From NCBI GenBank assembly GCA_029573925.1, contig JAKQBV010000577.1, positions 1 through 35,228 on the forward strand: DNA of 35,228 bases, in the 5' to 3' direction. This stretch comes from a bacterium (GTDB lineage Bacteria > UBP15 > UBA6099). A program made the translations under genes and the position numbers. The notes beneath the pieces are model-generated. The model was given only the letters and a program-made list of their open reading frames with translations. It was not told where the DNA came from and ran no database searches. Shown one piece after another: positions 23,216 to 31,659 of this stretch; position 1 is the first letter of the stretch; each line of letters opens with the position of its first letter.

Positions 23216-24734
23216 ATATCCCACATTCCTTTTCCACAATAGCGTCAATCATTCCCTGATCCGGCAAAAAATCATCAATCATTCGCCCCAAATTTTCAAG
23301 CTGTATTCTTGAAGGATAGCGAATTTTGCGCAAATCCGAGGCGTTCACTTGTGTATGTCCGCTAAACAATCTGAAGTAACGGTCTAATAAAGTTGAATTT
23401 AAGAAAACTGCTAATCCTTTTGCGAGATTCGCAGACAATCCTTCACCGTTCTCATGAAAGTAATTAAGATGATTCTCAAATCCTATGAAACGCGCCTCAA
23501 TCCTGTTCGGATCATATACTGCCGCAACTATCCTTCGGCGCTCCTCTTTAGCCGAGAATCGCTTTGCAAGAACATAATATCCCTGTTTGACCATAAGACT
23601 TTTTGTTTTTTCAGATAAATAAATCGCATTGTGTTTTTTCCCGTTTAGCGCCGGCCATCTCACAAATCCATTGTAAAAATGACATGGAAAAATCAGCGGA
23701 ACAGTTCCCCTGTCTGGAACCTTGCGAATGAATTCTCTTGCTCTAAAATCTACAACACGACCAGTTGAAACTTGCAGCCCCAAATCTTCAAGAGAAACAT
23801 CAAAAAACGACATCCGATCCATAACGCTCTTTGCTTCATCATCTTCGAACAAATGGATAAAGGAATCGCCATCTCCCGGCAAAATGACGCTTTCAAACAA
23901 CATTTCTCTAAATATCGCCTTATCTATGTCCCGCCCTTTCGATATTGTCAATTTCAATTTTTCAGGAGATGGTTCGCCGCGAACGCCATAAAAAATGACA
24001 TTTTCCTGTAACACCTCATCGTCGGCAAACGCATCTTTCCTAGATTCGAAAAGATGGACGTGTCTCAAGCTTATAAGATCAAGCAGAGATTTCCTATAAC
24101 GATAAAAATATGGTCCGTTACAAAAACTTCGCGGCGTTATAGCCACAATTTCACCGCTGGGTTCCAAGAGTCTGACGCTTAACCAAACAAATGCGGAATA
24201 AAGATTAGACGTCTCAATTCCAACCGAGCTAAGCGTCTTTCGCGCAAGTGTGTCGCCATTAATCTTTTTATAAGGAGGATTCAGAATTGCGTGCGTAAAT
24301 CTCTTGCCGTTTCCTCCGAATAGTCCACCTTCGATTTCTTCCGCAGCCTCAACGATGAAATCTTTGCTGATTGCTTCTCCTTTAAAGAGAATATCCGCTT
24401 CCTTGCAAAGTCTCCCGCATATCTTCATCATTTCTTCCAGATGTGGAAGAAGCGCTGTATCGCTCTCGTAAGCGACCACTTCAATTGTAGCGGGGCTATC
24501 ATGCCTTGAACATAACCTGTGGACAAGCGAGGTAAAAAGAACGCCCGTGCCTGCTCCAGCGTCAAGAATTCGCACATGCTTATGTGGCCTCTCAAAAAGC
24601 GACGCCATGAAAAAAGCAATGGGCGGCGGCGTAATAAACTGTCCTATCTCTCCTCGCAATTTGCGCGAAGATGTTTTTTTTACGGCTATTCTATTCCCCT
24701 CTAGAATTGATGTGATTTCAATCCTGTTTTTCAT
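23190..24734 (-). CDS. N6-adenine DNA methyltransferase of the BsuBI/PstI system
   Basis: 514 residues from the ATG at 24734 (an ATG at 24767 would give 525). M.BsuBI and M.PstI are about 500 residues. Motif I LDAGAGTG is near residue 57, the acidic AYESD follows near 88, and the catalytic NPPY is near 152, the order of gamma-class adenine methyltransferases. The C-terminal half is the target-recognition region. It should methylate the adenine of CTGCAG, protecting host DNA from the adjacent endonuclease. The 24734 start has a GGA at about 7 bases; the promoter -10 ends only 10 bases before 24767, so that start would be nearly leaderless. Confidence 0.9.
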   Translation of the reverse strand: MKNRIEITSILEGNRIAVKKTSSRKLRGEIGQFITPPPIAFFMASLFERPHKHVRILDAGAGTGVLFTSLVHRLCSRHDSPATIEVVAYESDTALLPHLEEMMKICGRLCKEADILFKGEAISKDFIVEAAEEIEGGLFGGNGKRFTHAILNPPYKKINGDTLARKTLSSVGIETSNLYSAFVWLSVRLLEPSGEIVAITPRSFCNGPYFYRYRKSLLDLISLRHVHLFESRKDAFADDEVLQENVIFYGVRGEPSPEKLKLTISKGRDIDKAIFREMLFESVILPGDGDSFIHLFEDDEAKSVMDRMSFFDVSLEDLGLQVSTGRVVDFRAREFIRKVPDRGTVPLIFPCHFYNGFVRWPALNGKKHNAIYLSEKTKSLMVKQGYYVLAKRFSAKEERRRIVAAVYDPNRIEARFIGFENHLNYFHENGEGLSANLAKGLAVFLNSTLLDRYFRLFSGHTQVNASDLRKIRYPSRIQLENLGRMIDDFLPDQGMIDAIVEKECGIYGREESVV

Positions 24735-24776
24735 TATTGTTTCCAACAAGTTCGATTCTGCAACCATGGTTGTTTC

Positions 24777-24805
24777 ATTATATAATAAGACATGGCATTG
24801 GTAAA
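24777..24805 (-). promoter_or_regulatory. Promoter of the restriction-modification operon
   Basis: TTTACC (4 of 6) and a perfect TATAAT with a 17-base spacer on the minus strand. Transcription would start near 24770. No C-protein gene or C-box was seen, so expression appears to be controlled only by promoter strength and the gene overlap. Confidence 0.5.
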
Positions 24806-24832
24806 CACGCTGGTATATGCGCGGGTCGCGAA

Positions 24833-24862
24833 GTGGCATAATCCGCCGCGCGCCGCTATAAT
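24833..24862 (+). promoter_or_regulatory. Promoter abutting the start of the M16 peptidase gene
   Basis: GTGGCA (4 of 6) and a perfect TATAAT with an 18-base spacer. The ATG at 24870 lies only 8 bases after the -10, so the mRNA would be leaderless or nearly so. Confidence 0.42.
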
Positions 24863-24869
24863 TGGCGGA

Positions 24870-26171
24870 ATGAACAATGAAATAGAAAAAACAATAATTG
24901 ACGGCGGAGCGGTGACGCTCGTCGAGCGTATGCCATCGATGCACACCGCGTCGGTGGGATTCTGGGTGGCGTTCGGCTCCAGATTCGAGCCGGAGGGCGA
25001 CTACGGAGCGGCGCACTTCATTGAGCACATGCTGTTCAAAGGCACGCGCAGCATGGGGCCGAGAGAGCTTGCGATGGCGGTCGAGGACGTGGGCGGCTCC
25101 ATAGGCGCTTCGGCCTCCGAGGAGCGCACCCGCCTATACGCCCGCGCGCTACCCGAACATATCCCTCTCGTGATAAACATCATGGCCGACATGTTCCGCC
25201 GCTCGGTGTTCCCGGCGGATGAGTTCGACCGGGAGCGGGAAGTCGTGCTTGAAGAGATTAAAGGCCACGACGACACTCCGGAAGAAATCGTCACGGACAA
25301 TTTTATTCAGGACATTTATGGGCTTGAGGGGCTAGGCCACAGCATCCTCGGATACGAATCGGACATCGCCGGGATGACGCGCGACAAGCTGTTCGAGCTA
25401 TATGAAAAGTTTTACCGGCCCGCGCACCTCGTGGTGTCTGCGGCGGGGAATCTCGGCGGGCTGGACATCCCGGCTCTGGTCGCCAAGGCCATAGAGCCGT
25501 GCTCCCTTCCGCCATGCAAAGCGCTGGTGTCCCCTAAATCCAAACCCGACTTTGCCACTAAGGCGATTATCAGGCGCAAGGATATCCAGCAGACGCACTT
25601 CTGCCTCGGATTTCCCGGCGCGCCTTACAAAAGCCCGGACCGCTACAAATACATGCTTCTCGACATGATACTCAGCGGCGGGATGAGCAGCAGACTGTTC
25701 TACGAGGTGCGGGAACTTCGGGGCCTCGTTTACGACATCATGACGAGCAACTCCAGTTTCAGCGACACCGGTTTTTTCTACGTGTCCGCCTCGACAAGGC
25801 CTGACAACCTTGCCGAAGTGCTCGACGTGACCATATCGGAACTGAACAAAGTGGCCTCCGGCGAGGTTTCAACACAAGAGCTTGACCGCGTAAAATCGCA
25901 ACTCAAGGTTTCCATCACGATGAGCATGGAAAGCGTCGGCGGCAGAATGAGCAAGCTGGCGCAATCGGAAATCTTCTATGGAAGAAATGTGGCCGACGAG
26001 GAAATTCTGGAAAAGATATTGGAAGTCAAACCGGCAGATGTCTGCAAGCTTGCGGCAGAGGTGTTCAAAGCCGACCACGCGGTCTTCTCCGGCCTCGGCC
26101 CTTACAAGGGGAGAAAAGCCGCAACCGCCGAACGTCTCGCATTGGACTCTATATCGAAACTTTCCCGCTGA
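24870..26171 (+). CDS. M16 family zinc peptidase (processing-peptidase/YmxG type)
   Basis: 433 residues from the ATG at 24870; a frame from 24792 is open but would begin upstream of the promoter and adds no family sequence. The inverted zinc motif HFIEH is His49-x2-Glu52-His53, and the third ligand Glu129 lies in 'REVVLEEIKGHDDTPEE', at the family distance of 76. The second M16 half, with 'GGMSSRLFYEVRELRGLVYD', follows in the same chain. Bacterial proteins of this size, such as B. subtilis YmxG, are soluble peptidases of uncertain substrate, thought to degrade or process short peptides. No signal peptide is seen. It stands alone between the restriction island and a convergent cupin gene. Confidence 0.93.
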   Translation: MNNEIEKTIIDGGAVTLVERMPSMHTASVGFWVAFGSRFEPEGDYGAAHFIEHMLFKGTRSMGPRELAMAVEDVGGSIGASASEERTRLYARALPEHIPLVINIMADMFRRSVFPADEFDREREVVLEEIKGHDDTPEEIVTDNFIQDIYGLEGLGHSILGYESDIAGMTRDKLFELYEKFYRPAHLVVSAAGNLGGLDIPALVAKAIEPCSLPPCKALVSPKSKPDFATKAIIRRKDIQQTHFCLGFPGAPYKSPDRYKYMLLDMILSGGMSSRLFYEVRELRGLVYDIMTSNSSFSDTGFFYVSASTRPDNLAEVLDVTISELNKVASGEVSTQELDRVKSQLKVSITMSMESVGGRMSKLAQSEIFYGRNVADEEILEKILEVKPADVCKLAAEVFKADHAVFSGLGPYKGRKAATAERLALDSISKLSR

Positions 26172-26208
26172 AACGCCTGCGCGCCCAGACTCATAACGGA
26201 CGCGCCGT

Positions 26209-26550
26209 TTACCGCTTGTAGTCGTCTTCGACGCGCACGACATCGTCGAGTTCGGGGGTGGAAACTTCGAAGAACCGGCTGTCCTCAACGGCTTCCATTC
26301 TGTGTTTTCTTCCCGGCTCAACCACCCTGTATTCGCCCGGCCCGATTACATGCTCCTCGATTTCGCCCGCCGCGTTTTCGAGCGTGAATTTTACTTTGCC
26401 TTCCATCAGATAGAGCGTTTCATGCTTGACCTTGTGGTACTGATAGCTGAGCCTGTGGCCGGCGTTTATCTCAAGGAATTTCGCCGCGTATTTCCCGTTG
26501 TCATACGCGATCCAAACTTCTCTTCCCCAAGGCTTATCGACTGTTTTCAT
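26209..26550 (-). CDS. Small cupin, type II mannose-6-phosphate isomerase-like
   Basis: 113 residues from the ATG at 26550, set by GGAGG at 9 bases. The N-terminal 'VDKPWGREVWIAY' and 'FLEINAGHRLSYQYHKVKHETLYLMEGK' match the C-terminal cupin domain of bifunctional mannose-6-phosphate isomerase/GDP-mannose pyrophosphorylases. Candidate metal ligands are His39, His43/Glu44 and His83 ('VEPGRKHRMEA'). Free-standing versions may bind or isomerise sugar phosphates, but the substrate is unknown. It follows the GH2-like gene by 78 bases and may be the last gene of that cluster; it is convergent with the M16 peptidase gene. Confidence 0.8.
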   Translation of the reverse strand: MKTVDKPWGREVWIAYDNGKYAAKFLEINAGHRLSYQYHKVKHETLYLMEGKVKFTLENAAGEIEEHVIGPGEYRVVEPGRKHRMEAVEDSRFFEVSTPELDDVVRVEDDYKR

Positions 26551-26628
26551 AAGGATTGTTCCTCCCGAAAAATCGCAATTCAATATTTTTTGCTCGGATT
26601 CCCCGGCATCCGCCGAATAAAGACGCTC

Positions 26629-29085
26629 TCAGAGAATCACATTTAATATAAAACCAGCTATCGAGACCGCTATTGCGGCGGCGGCGGCAAATCCGGCTGC
26701 AACCGCGACTGCGGCTCTTTCGACTGGTTCCCACAATGTTCGCGATACCGCGCCCGTAAGAACGAATACTTCCCAACCCGCAATCAAAACCGCGAAGCCC
26801 CAGAGGGGAATTGGAATAAAAGGCGCGAAGACGAAAAGCATCCTGAGAGCCGAGCAGCGCGCCGAAAGCTCAAAGATTTTTAAAGGCTCCACGCCTAGAA
26901 TCGCCGCGGATGTCATGCCTGCGGCCGCCGCGAAGAAGATTTGCGCGACGAACATGACAGCGAGCCTGACCGGGAAATGCTCGATCCACAGCTTGGCCGC
27001 CGAGATGACAGCAGGAGAAGTTGTCGCCGGGTTCAGCGGGCGCAGATCTAGCGCGGCGGACGCGGCGAAAGACATTGCTGCGGCTCCCGCAATGAGCATC
27101 GGAAGCCCGAACAGCAGGAAGCTCTTCGCGTCGTCCCGCGAGTCCCCGTCGAACGGGCGCAGTTCCTCCGGCTCAATGAGCGCCTGCCACACTCTGCCGA
27201 AGCCGCTCCAGATGGAAAATCCCGCAAGCGCCGCGACGGCCAGCAGAGCGAGTTCCGCGCCGGGGAGCCTGAATCGGAGTCTCGACCACCGCCAAGCGAC
27301 GTCTTCGGGCCGCCCCGCGCCGGATAGTTGCTGATAGACAATCTTAGGCTTGCGGTCCTCGTCGAGCAGGCCGGTGTCCACGATATGCCTTTCAACGCGC
27401 GGGCCGCCGAGGGCCGGCCCTTCGTAATCAGCCAGAGAATCAATGAAACCGCCTCCGACGTTCGAGGCCGCCGTCATGGCGTCGCGCGCCGCCGCGATAG
27501 CAAAATACTGATGAAGCTGGGAGCCTTTCAGTCCGGCGGCTCCCGCGCGCGCGTCCGCGCCAGCGCCGTATGCCAAGAGGACGAGCGGCCTTTCGGACGC
27601 CGAAATTTTCTTGGACGACAGCGCGCGCTTCAGCGACGCCGTCGAGCGGCCCGTCCAGCCCGCGTATTCCTCGAAAGCGAAAAAGTCTATTTCCTTTGGG
27701 GCCTTCCACAGGGAAACGCCCCTCGTCCCAGCATAGACAAGCCTGCCGGGGTCCGCCTTCTTGAGCCTTGCGGCAAGCCGCTCGACAGCGGCTGCGGTGG
27801 CCGGGTCGCCGACCTCTATGCCGCTACCCAATCCCCACGCGACGACGGAAGGATGGCTCTCGTCGCGGGCGACCATCTCGTCAAGCGCGGCCTCAAGCTC
27901 CGCGTATGCTGAATCTCCGCCGCGCAACTTTCCGCTGAAAGGAAGCTCCTCAAAAACGAGCAGCCCCGCTCTATCGCACATGCTTAGCAGTTCCGGATGC
28001 GGAGGCGCGACGAACCTGACCGCGTTGAACCCCGCGGCGCGAATGAATCGGATGTCTCTCTCCGCCGCCTCGCGGGTCGCGACTGGCCCCCAGCCTCCCC
28101 CGAAATGCGTCCTCCACACCACTCCGTCGAGCGTCACCCGCCCGCCGTTCAGGAGGAATCCTTTCCTATCGCGCTTGAATTCCCTAACGCCGAAATATTT
28201 CTGCGCCCCGTCCGTCATTCCTTCCGGAGTCACAGCCACCAGCCCTGCTTTATAAATCTGGGGATTCTCAGGACTCCACCGGACGGCCTGCGGCAACTCC
28301 CCCCGCCAATCAAGATAAGCGTAGCCGGAAGAGTCGGAAGACAGCAACGAATCGAAGATTGAGCCGCCCCATCCTTCCTCCGGATTTATCCTGCCGAAAA
28401 CCTGAGCCTCGCCGTCAGGAACCGCCACGCGAGCGGTCACTCTCGCGGAGGCGGTCGCCCAGTCTTCTCCGGCTGCGGCTTTTGCTCCGGCTCTCACTTC
28501 CTCGAACCTTAGCGGTCTTCTGAACTCGACGAAAACCTCCCTGAAAATCCCGCCGAAGTTCTTTTCTCCTGCGGGTGTCAGTCTCGGCCCGGCGGGCCGG
28601 TTATCCACCAGAGCCCTAAGTTCGTTCTTTCCGGGCGACACGACATACTTAGAGATATCAACCTCAAACGGCGTCTGTCTCGACGGCCTCTTCGCCGCCT
28701 TTATGTCGTTTATAAGAATCTCGACCGCGCCCGCGACTCCCTCGAAGTGGAGAATAGGCGATTCGCCCGCCCAGTCCTCGTCTATATTAAACTCTATCCT
28801 ATATTCAGCCGCGCCATCGTAGTTCTCCAGACCGGGAATGCTATTCCAGACATGCGGAACCGCCACTGTGTTCCACTCGCCGCCCGCGCCTGTCCTGAAT
28901 TCCCAGTTGCCGTTGAGCCAGAGGGTTTTCCTGAACGGGTTCGGAGGATTTTCTATGGGGTCAAAAAGAATATTTTGTTCGGAGAATCTGGGAGACGGGG
29001 CGCGGCCAAGCGCGCTCAGCGCGGCTCCCGCCGCTATGAGCAACAACAGCGCCGCTCCCGCGATGTATTGGTTCCTTGCTCTCAT
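26629..29085 (-). CDS. Glycoside hydrolase family 2-like protein with membrane tail; both catalytic Glu replaced
   Basis: 818 residues from the ATG at 29085. A membrane segment at about 5-28 is followed by the GH2 sugar-binding jelly roll (about 45-195, 'LWLNGNWEFRTG'), an Ig-like domain, a TIM barrel (about 300-590) and four to five membrane helices (about 605-818). In GH2 enzymes the acid/base Glu lies in 'W(S)xxNE' after 'HPSVV' and the nucleophile Glu in '(S/T)EYG'. Here these read HPSVVAWGLGSG (Gly422 at the Glu site) and LVLLAYGAG (Ala505 at the Glu site), while 'DRKPKIVYQQL' closes the barrel normally. It is therefore probably a sugar-binding pseudoenzyme. Likely co-transcribed with the TPR gene 51 bases upstream. 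Confidence 0.83.
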   Translation of the reverse strand: MRARNQYIAGAALLLLIAAGAALSALGRAPSPRFSEQNILFDPIENPPNPFRKTLWLNGNWEFRTGAGGEWNTVAVPHVWNSIPGLENYDGAAEYRIEFNIDEDWAGESPILHFEGVAGAVEILINDIKAAKRPSRQTPFEVDISKYVVSPGKNELRALVDNRPAGPRLTPAGEKNFGGIFREVFVEFRRPLRFEEVRAGAKAAAGEDWATASARVTARVAVPDGEAQVFGRINPEEGWGGSIFDSLLSSDSSGYAYLDWRGELPQAVRWSPENPQIYKAGLVAVTPEGMTDGAQKYFGVREFKRDRKGFLLNGGRVTLDGVVWRTHFGGGWGPVATREAAERDIRFIRAAGFNAVRFVAPPHPELLSMCDRAGLLVFEELPFSGKLRGGDSAYAELEAALDEMVARDESHPSVVAWGLGSGIEVGDPATAAAVERLAARLKKADPGRLVYAGTRGVSLWKAPKEIDFFAFEEYAGWTGRSTASLKRALSSKKISASERPLVLLAYGAGADARAGAAGLKGSQLHQYFAIAAARDAMTAASNVGGGFIDSLADYEGPALGGPRVERHIVDTGLLDEDRKPKIVYQQLSGAGRPEDVAWRWSRLRFRLPGAELALLAVAALAGFSIWSGFGRVWQALIEPEELRPFDGDSRDDAKSFLLFGLPMLIAGAAAMSFAASAALDLRPLNPATTSPAVISAAKLWIEHFPVRLAVMFVAQIFFAAAAGMTSAAILGVEPLKIFELSARCSALRMLFVFAPFIPIPLWGFAVLIAGWEVFVLTGAVSRTLWEPVERAAVAVAAGFAAAAAIAVSIAGFILNVIL

Positions 29086-29136
29086 AAGCCGGAAAAAGTA
29101 TAGCACAAACCGGCGGAACGCGCTCCGCGCTCCAAC

Positions 29137-30330
29137 CTATTCGGACAGCTTTAGAATCGCGTCCAGAACCTCCGCGCGGTCCGCCGCGCCGGGGGCAAGA
29201 TAAAGATATCTATAATAATATTGTATTGCTTTGCGCCGCTCGCCTGTCATCTCGAGACATGCCGCAAGGTTGTACGCAGCCGCCGCGTTCTCAGGAGAAA
29301 TGAAGAGGTAAGCGGAGTAGTAAGCCGCCGCCGTATCGACGCGCCCTTTCTCATAGGCTGCCGCCGCCGAAGCCGCCAGATTCTTCGGCTCCGGCAAACC
29401 CCCCATCAGCTTTACCTCGTTCAATATTATCCTCAATCCGGACAGTTCGAGCCTGAAATAATCGTATTCCGGCGCATCGGGAGCAAACCCCTTTCCGAAG
29501 AAACGCCTCATGGCGTCCTCCGCCGCAGACCTCTCTCCGGCGTATAAAAGAGCCGCGACTAAGTAGTATCCGGCCTGCAGGTTCACGGGGTCCGCAGCGA
29601 GCGCGACTCTCAAATCCTCCATCGCCCGATTGGCGAAACCCCTGTTGAGCTGCGCCACCGCGCGTTCGAGCAGAAAGTGAGGATTCGGCCCGCCCAGAGC
29701 TATAGCCCTGTCGAAATCGGCGACGGCGGCGGGGTAGTCCGCCATATCCGAGCGAGCCAGCCCCCGGTTGTAGAAAGCGGCCGCGCCGGGATCAATTTTC
29801 GCCGCTCGGTCGAAGTCGGCGGCGGCGGATGCCAGACGTCCTTTTTTCAGCAGCGCTAGCCCCCTCGCGCCGCGCGCCTCGGCGTCGTCCGGCTCCAGTT
29901 CCACCGCCCGGTTGAAATCCGCGATCGCGGCGTCAAGATTGCCGGAGCGCAACAGAAGCCAGCCCCTGCTGCGCCAAGCCAGAGCCATATCAGGGTTAAG
30001 CTCGACGGCTTTGGAGTAGCTTTGCATCGAGTCCGCGCCGCCGGCCAGCCCTCTGAAGAGGTGCGCTTCGGCAAGTTTCGCGCGAAGCTCCGCCGCGCGC
30101 TCCCCTTTCGCGAACTCTGCGGCCTGAGATAGATACTCTATCCTCGCCGCGTCGTCTCCCGTTTCGAGCGAAGCTTCCGCCGCCGCCTCGCAGTCCTCTA
30201 GAAAATAACACTTCCTAGATTCTTCCTACGCGCCGGATGAAGACGCAAAAACGAGCAGGCACAGCGCCGCAGCCACGGAAAACACCGCCGTTTTTTGAGC
30301 CGAAACTATTCTTTCCTTTGCGCAATCCAT
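29137..30330 (-). pseudogene. Exported TPR-repeat protein interrupted by an in-frame TAG at codon 35
   Basis: From the ATG at 30330 the frame runs MDCAKER, a hydrophobic signal segment (VAAALCLLVFA) and SSSGA, then TAG at 30226-30228, then continues open as EESRKCYFLEDCEAAAEA through TPR repeats to a normal TAG at 29137. Without the internal stop the protein would be 397 residues: signal peptide plus about seven TPRs ('AIADFNRAVELEPDDAEARG', 'AVADFDRAIALGGPNPHFL' and others). CAG (Gln) to TAG is the simplest origin. An internal ATG at 30027 could make a 296-residue fragment without a signal. Gene order is thioesterase, this gene, then the GH2-like gene, with 29- and 51-base gaps. TPRs mediate protein contacts, so it may have partnered with the membrane GH2-like protein. 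Confidence 0.75.
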
Positions 30331-30359
30331 ATTTATATGAACCGAGCTTGGCTCAGACA

Positions 30360-30749
30360 TCAGTCGACGAAGAACGCGGTCGCCTGAGCCGCCGAAATCT
30401 TTTTGCCTTCCTGATTTGTCGCGTCGAGCCTGTACGAAGCCATTTTCTTGCCCACCCTCACAGGCTCTCCCGCCGCAGTCACCACATCGCCGATTTTTGC
30501 GGGAGCCAGATATTGAATGTCGACCTGAACAGCCACCGCCGGGCGGCTCATAGAGTTCACCGCCGCCTCGAAAGCCGCGTCCGACACCGCAAATAGGACG
30601 GAGCCGTGCGCCGTGCTGTGAATGTTGGCGTGCTCAGGCTTGATCTCAAGGCTGGCCTTCGCGCGCCCGTCTCCCACATCCGATATCCGGATTCCGAGCA
30701 TGTTGTTGAACGGGTTCTTCGCCAGTTTTTCAAGATATTCGCTGTCCAT
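30360..30749 (-). CDS. Hotdog-fold acyl-CoA thioesterase, PaaI family
   Basis: 129 residues, the family length. 'NIHSTAHGSVLFAVSDAAFEAAVN' has the HG(G/S) motif (His48-Gly49) and Asp57 on the central helix, both part of the PaaI active site. 'VDIQYLAPAKIGDVVTAAGEPV' and 'ATAFF' complete the fold. PaaI thioesterases hydrolyse hydroxyphenylacetyl-CoA or other aryl/acyl-CoAs as a rescue or pathway step. GGAGGA lies 5 bases before the ATG. The upstream gene, 51 bases away, is an enoyl-CoA hydratase family member, so the pair fits an acyl-CoA degradation role; the exact substrate is not evident. Confidence 0.88.
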   Translation of the reverse strand: MDSEYLEKLAKNPFNNMLGIRISDVGDGRAKASLEIKPEHANIHSTAHGSVLFAVSDAAFEAAVNSMSRPAVAVQVDIQYLAPAKIGDVVTAAGEPVRVGKKMASYRLDATNQEGKKISAAQATAFFVD

Positions 30750-30800
30750 TTTGCTCCTCCGTCCCGCTGCCGCGCCCCTGCGCAGGGCCGTGTTGCGTCG

Positions 30801-31598
30801 TCATTTAAAATTAGGTTTCCGTTTCTCTTTCTGCGCGGTTACGCCTTCGCGAGCGTCGTCGCTCATGAAAATAGGAGCGCCAATCGCCACTTCGATGTCG
30901 AGGGCGTCAGCCAGCGATTTCCCCTGTATCTGTCGCGAGCACCTGACCATGCCCCGGATCGACTTAGGGCCGTTCGAGGCTATGATTCCGGCCAGCCCCA
31001 TCGCCTCCTCCATCAGATTCTCTCGCGGAACGACCCTGTTGAGGAAACCCCATTCGAGCAGCCGCTCCGCCGTGAAGTTGCCGCCCGTCAACAATATCTC
31101 CATAGCCCTCGCCTGCCCCACCTGCGCCGGAAGGAACACGTTCGACCCGCCTATCGGCATTATCCCCAGCGTGGTCTCCCGCATCTGAAACACCGCGTCT
31201 TCCGACGCAACCCGAAGCTCGCACCCCATCGCCATCTCGAATCCGCCGGTGAGACAGTAACCGTTCACCGCCGCTATCACGGGGCGATCCAGCGTCTTGT
31301 GCTTCAGCATCGCCTTGCCGACGGATTTGTTGTCGGACATCAGCCACTTCTCGCCCTCCGTCTCAGGCTTCCTCATGCCCGTCCATATCGGTATGGCCGT
31401 CTTGAGGTTCATGCCGGAGCAGAAAATGTCCGGCAGTTCGGAATAGAACACTACCACCCGCACCTTGTCGTCGGCTTGGCACTCTTCCCACACATTGTTC
31501 AGAGCCAGCAGTTCATCCGGGCCGAGAGCGTTCCTTGTTTCCGGGCTGTTAAGCCCGACCTTTGCAATGTGGCCTTCTTTTTCAAAAACTATTCCCAT
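30801..31598 (-). CDS. Enoyl-CoA hydratase/isomerase family protein
   Basis: 265 residues from the ATG at 31598, set by GGAGG at 9 bases; upstream codons up to 31655 are not part of the family. The crotonase core is present: 'FCSGMNLK' oxyanion-hole strand near 59-66, 'VNGYCLTGGFEMAMGCELRVASEDA' near 111-135 with Glu121, and 'MRETTLGIMPIGG' with Glu141. The last two match Glu144 and Glu164 of rat enoyl-CoA hydratase, so hydration of a 2-enoyl-CoA is chemically possible. The C-terminus, 'SDDAREGVTAQKEKRKPNF', is the usual ending 'EG..AF.EKR.P.F'. It heads a cluster with a thioesterase; which acyl-CoA is used cannot be told. Confidence 0.9.
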   Translation of the reverse strand: MGIVFEKEGHIAKVGLNSPETRNALGPDELLALNNVWEECQADDKVRVVVFYSELPDIFCSGMNLKTAIPIWTGMRKPETEGEKWLMSDNKSVGKAMLKHKTLDRPVIAAVNGYCLTGGFEMAMGCELRVASEDAVFQMRETTLGIMPIGGSNVFLPAQVGQARAMEILLTGGNFTAERLLEWGFLNRVVPRENLMEEAMGLAGIIASNGPKSIRGMVRCSRQIQGKSLADALDIEVAIGAPIFMSDDAREGVTAQKEKRKPNFK

Positions 31599-31653
31599 CG
31601 TCGTCAAACCTCCGGAATGCGCCGGGCGCGTCAGTCCATACCCCCGGAACGGC

Positions 31654-31659
31654 ATTATA
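31654..31659 (-). promoter_or_regulatory. -10 element upstream of the enoyl-CoA hydratase gene
   Basis: A perfect TATAAT on the minus strand 56 bases before the ATG; no convincing -35 at 15-19 bases. It would drive the enoyl-CoA hydratase-thioesterase-TPR-GH2 cluster. Confidence 0.3.

Noticed and set aside
24792..24869. N-terminal extension of the M16 peptidase by 26 codons
   Set aside because: It includes the likely promoter, has no ribosome binding site and no family similarity.
24768..25028. N-terminal extension of the DNA methyltransferase by 87 codons
   Set aside because: It overlaps the opposite-strand M16 gene, lies upstream of the TATAAT box, and the family starts near MKNRIEITS.
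29137..30330. Genome-wide reassignment of TAG to an amino acid
   Set aside because: TAG ends skp just before the next gene and also ends this TPR gene; other genes use TGA and TAA normally.
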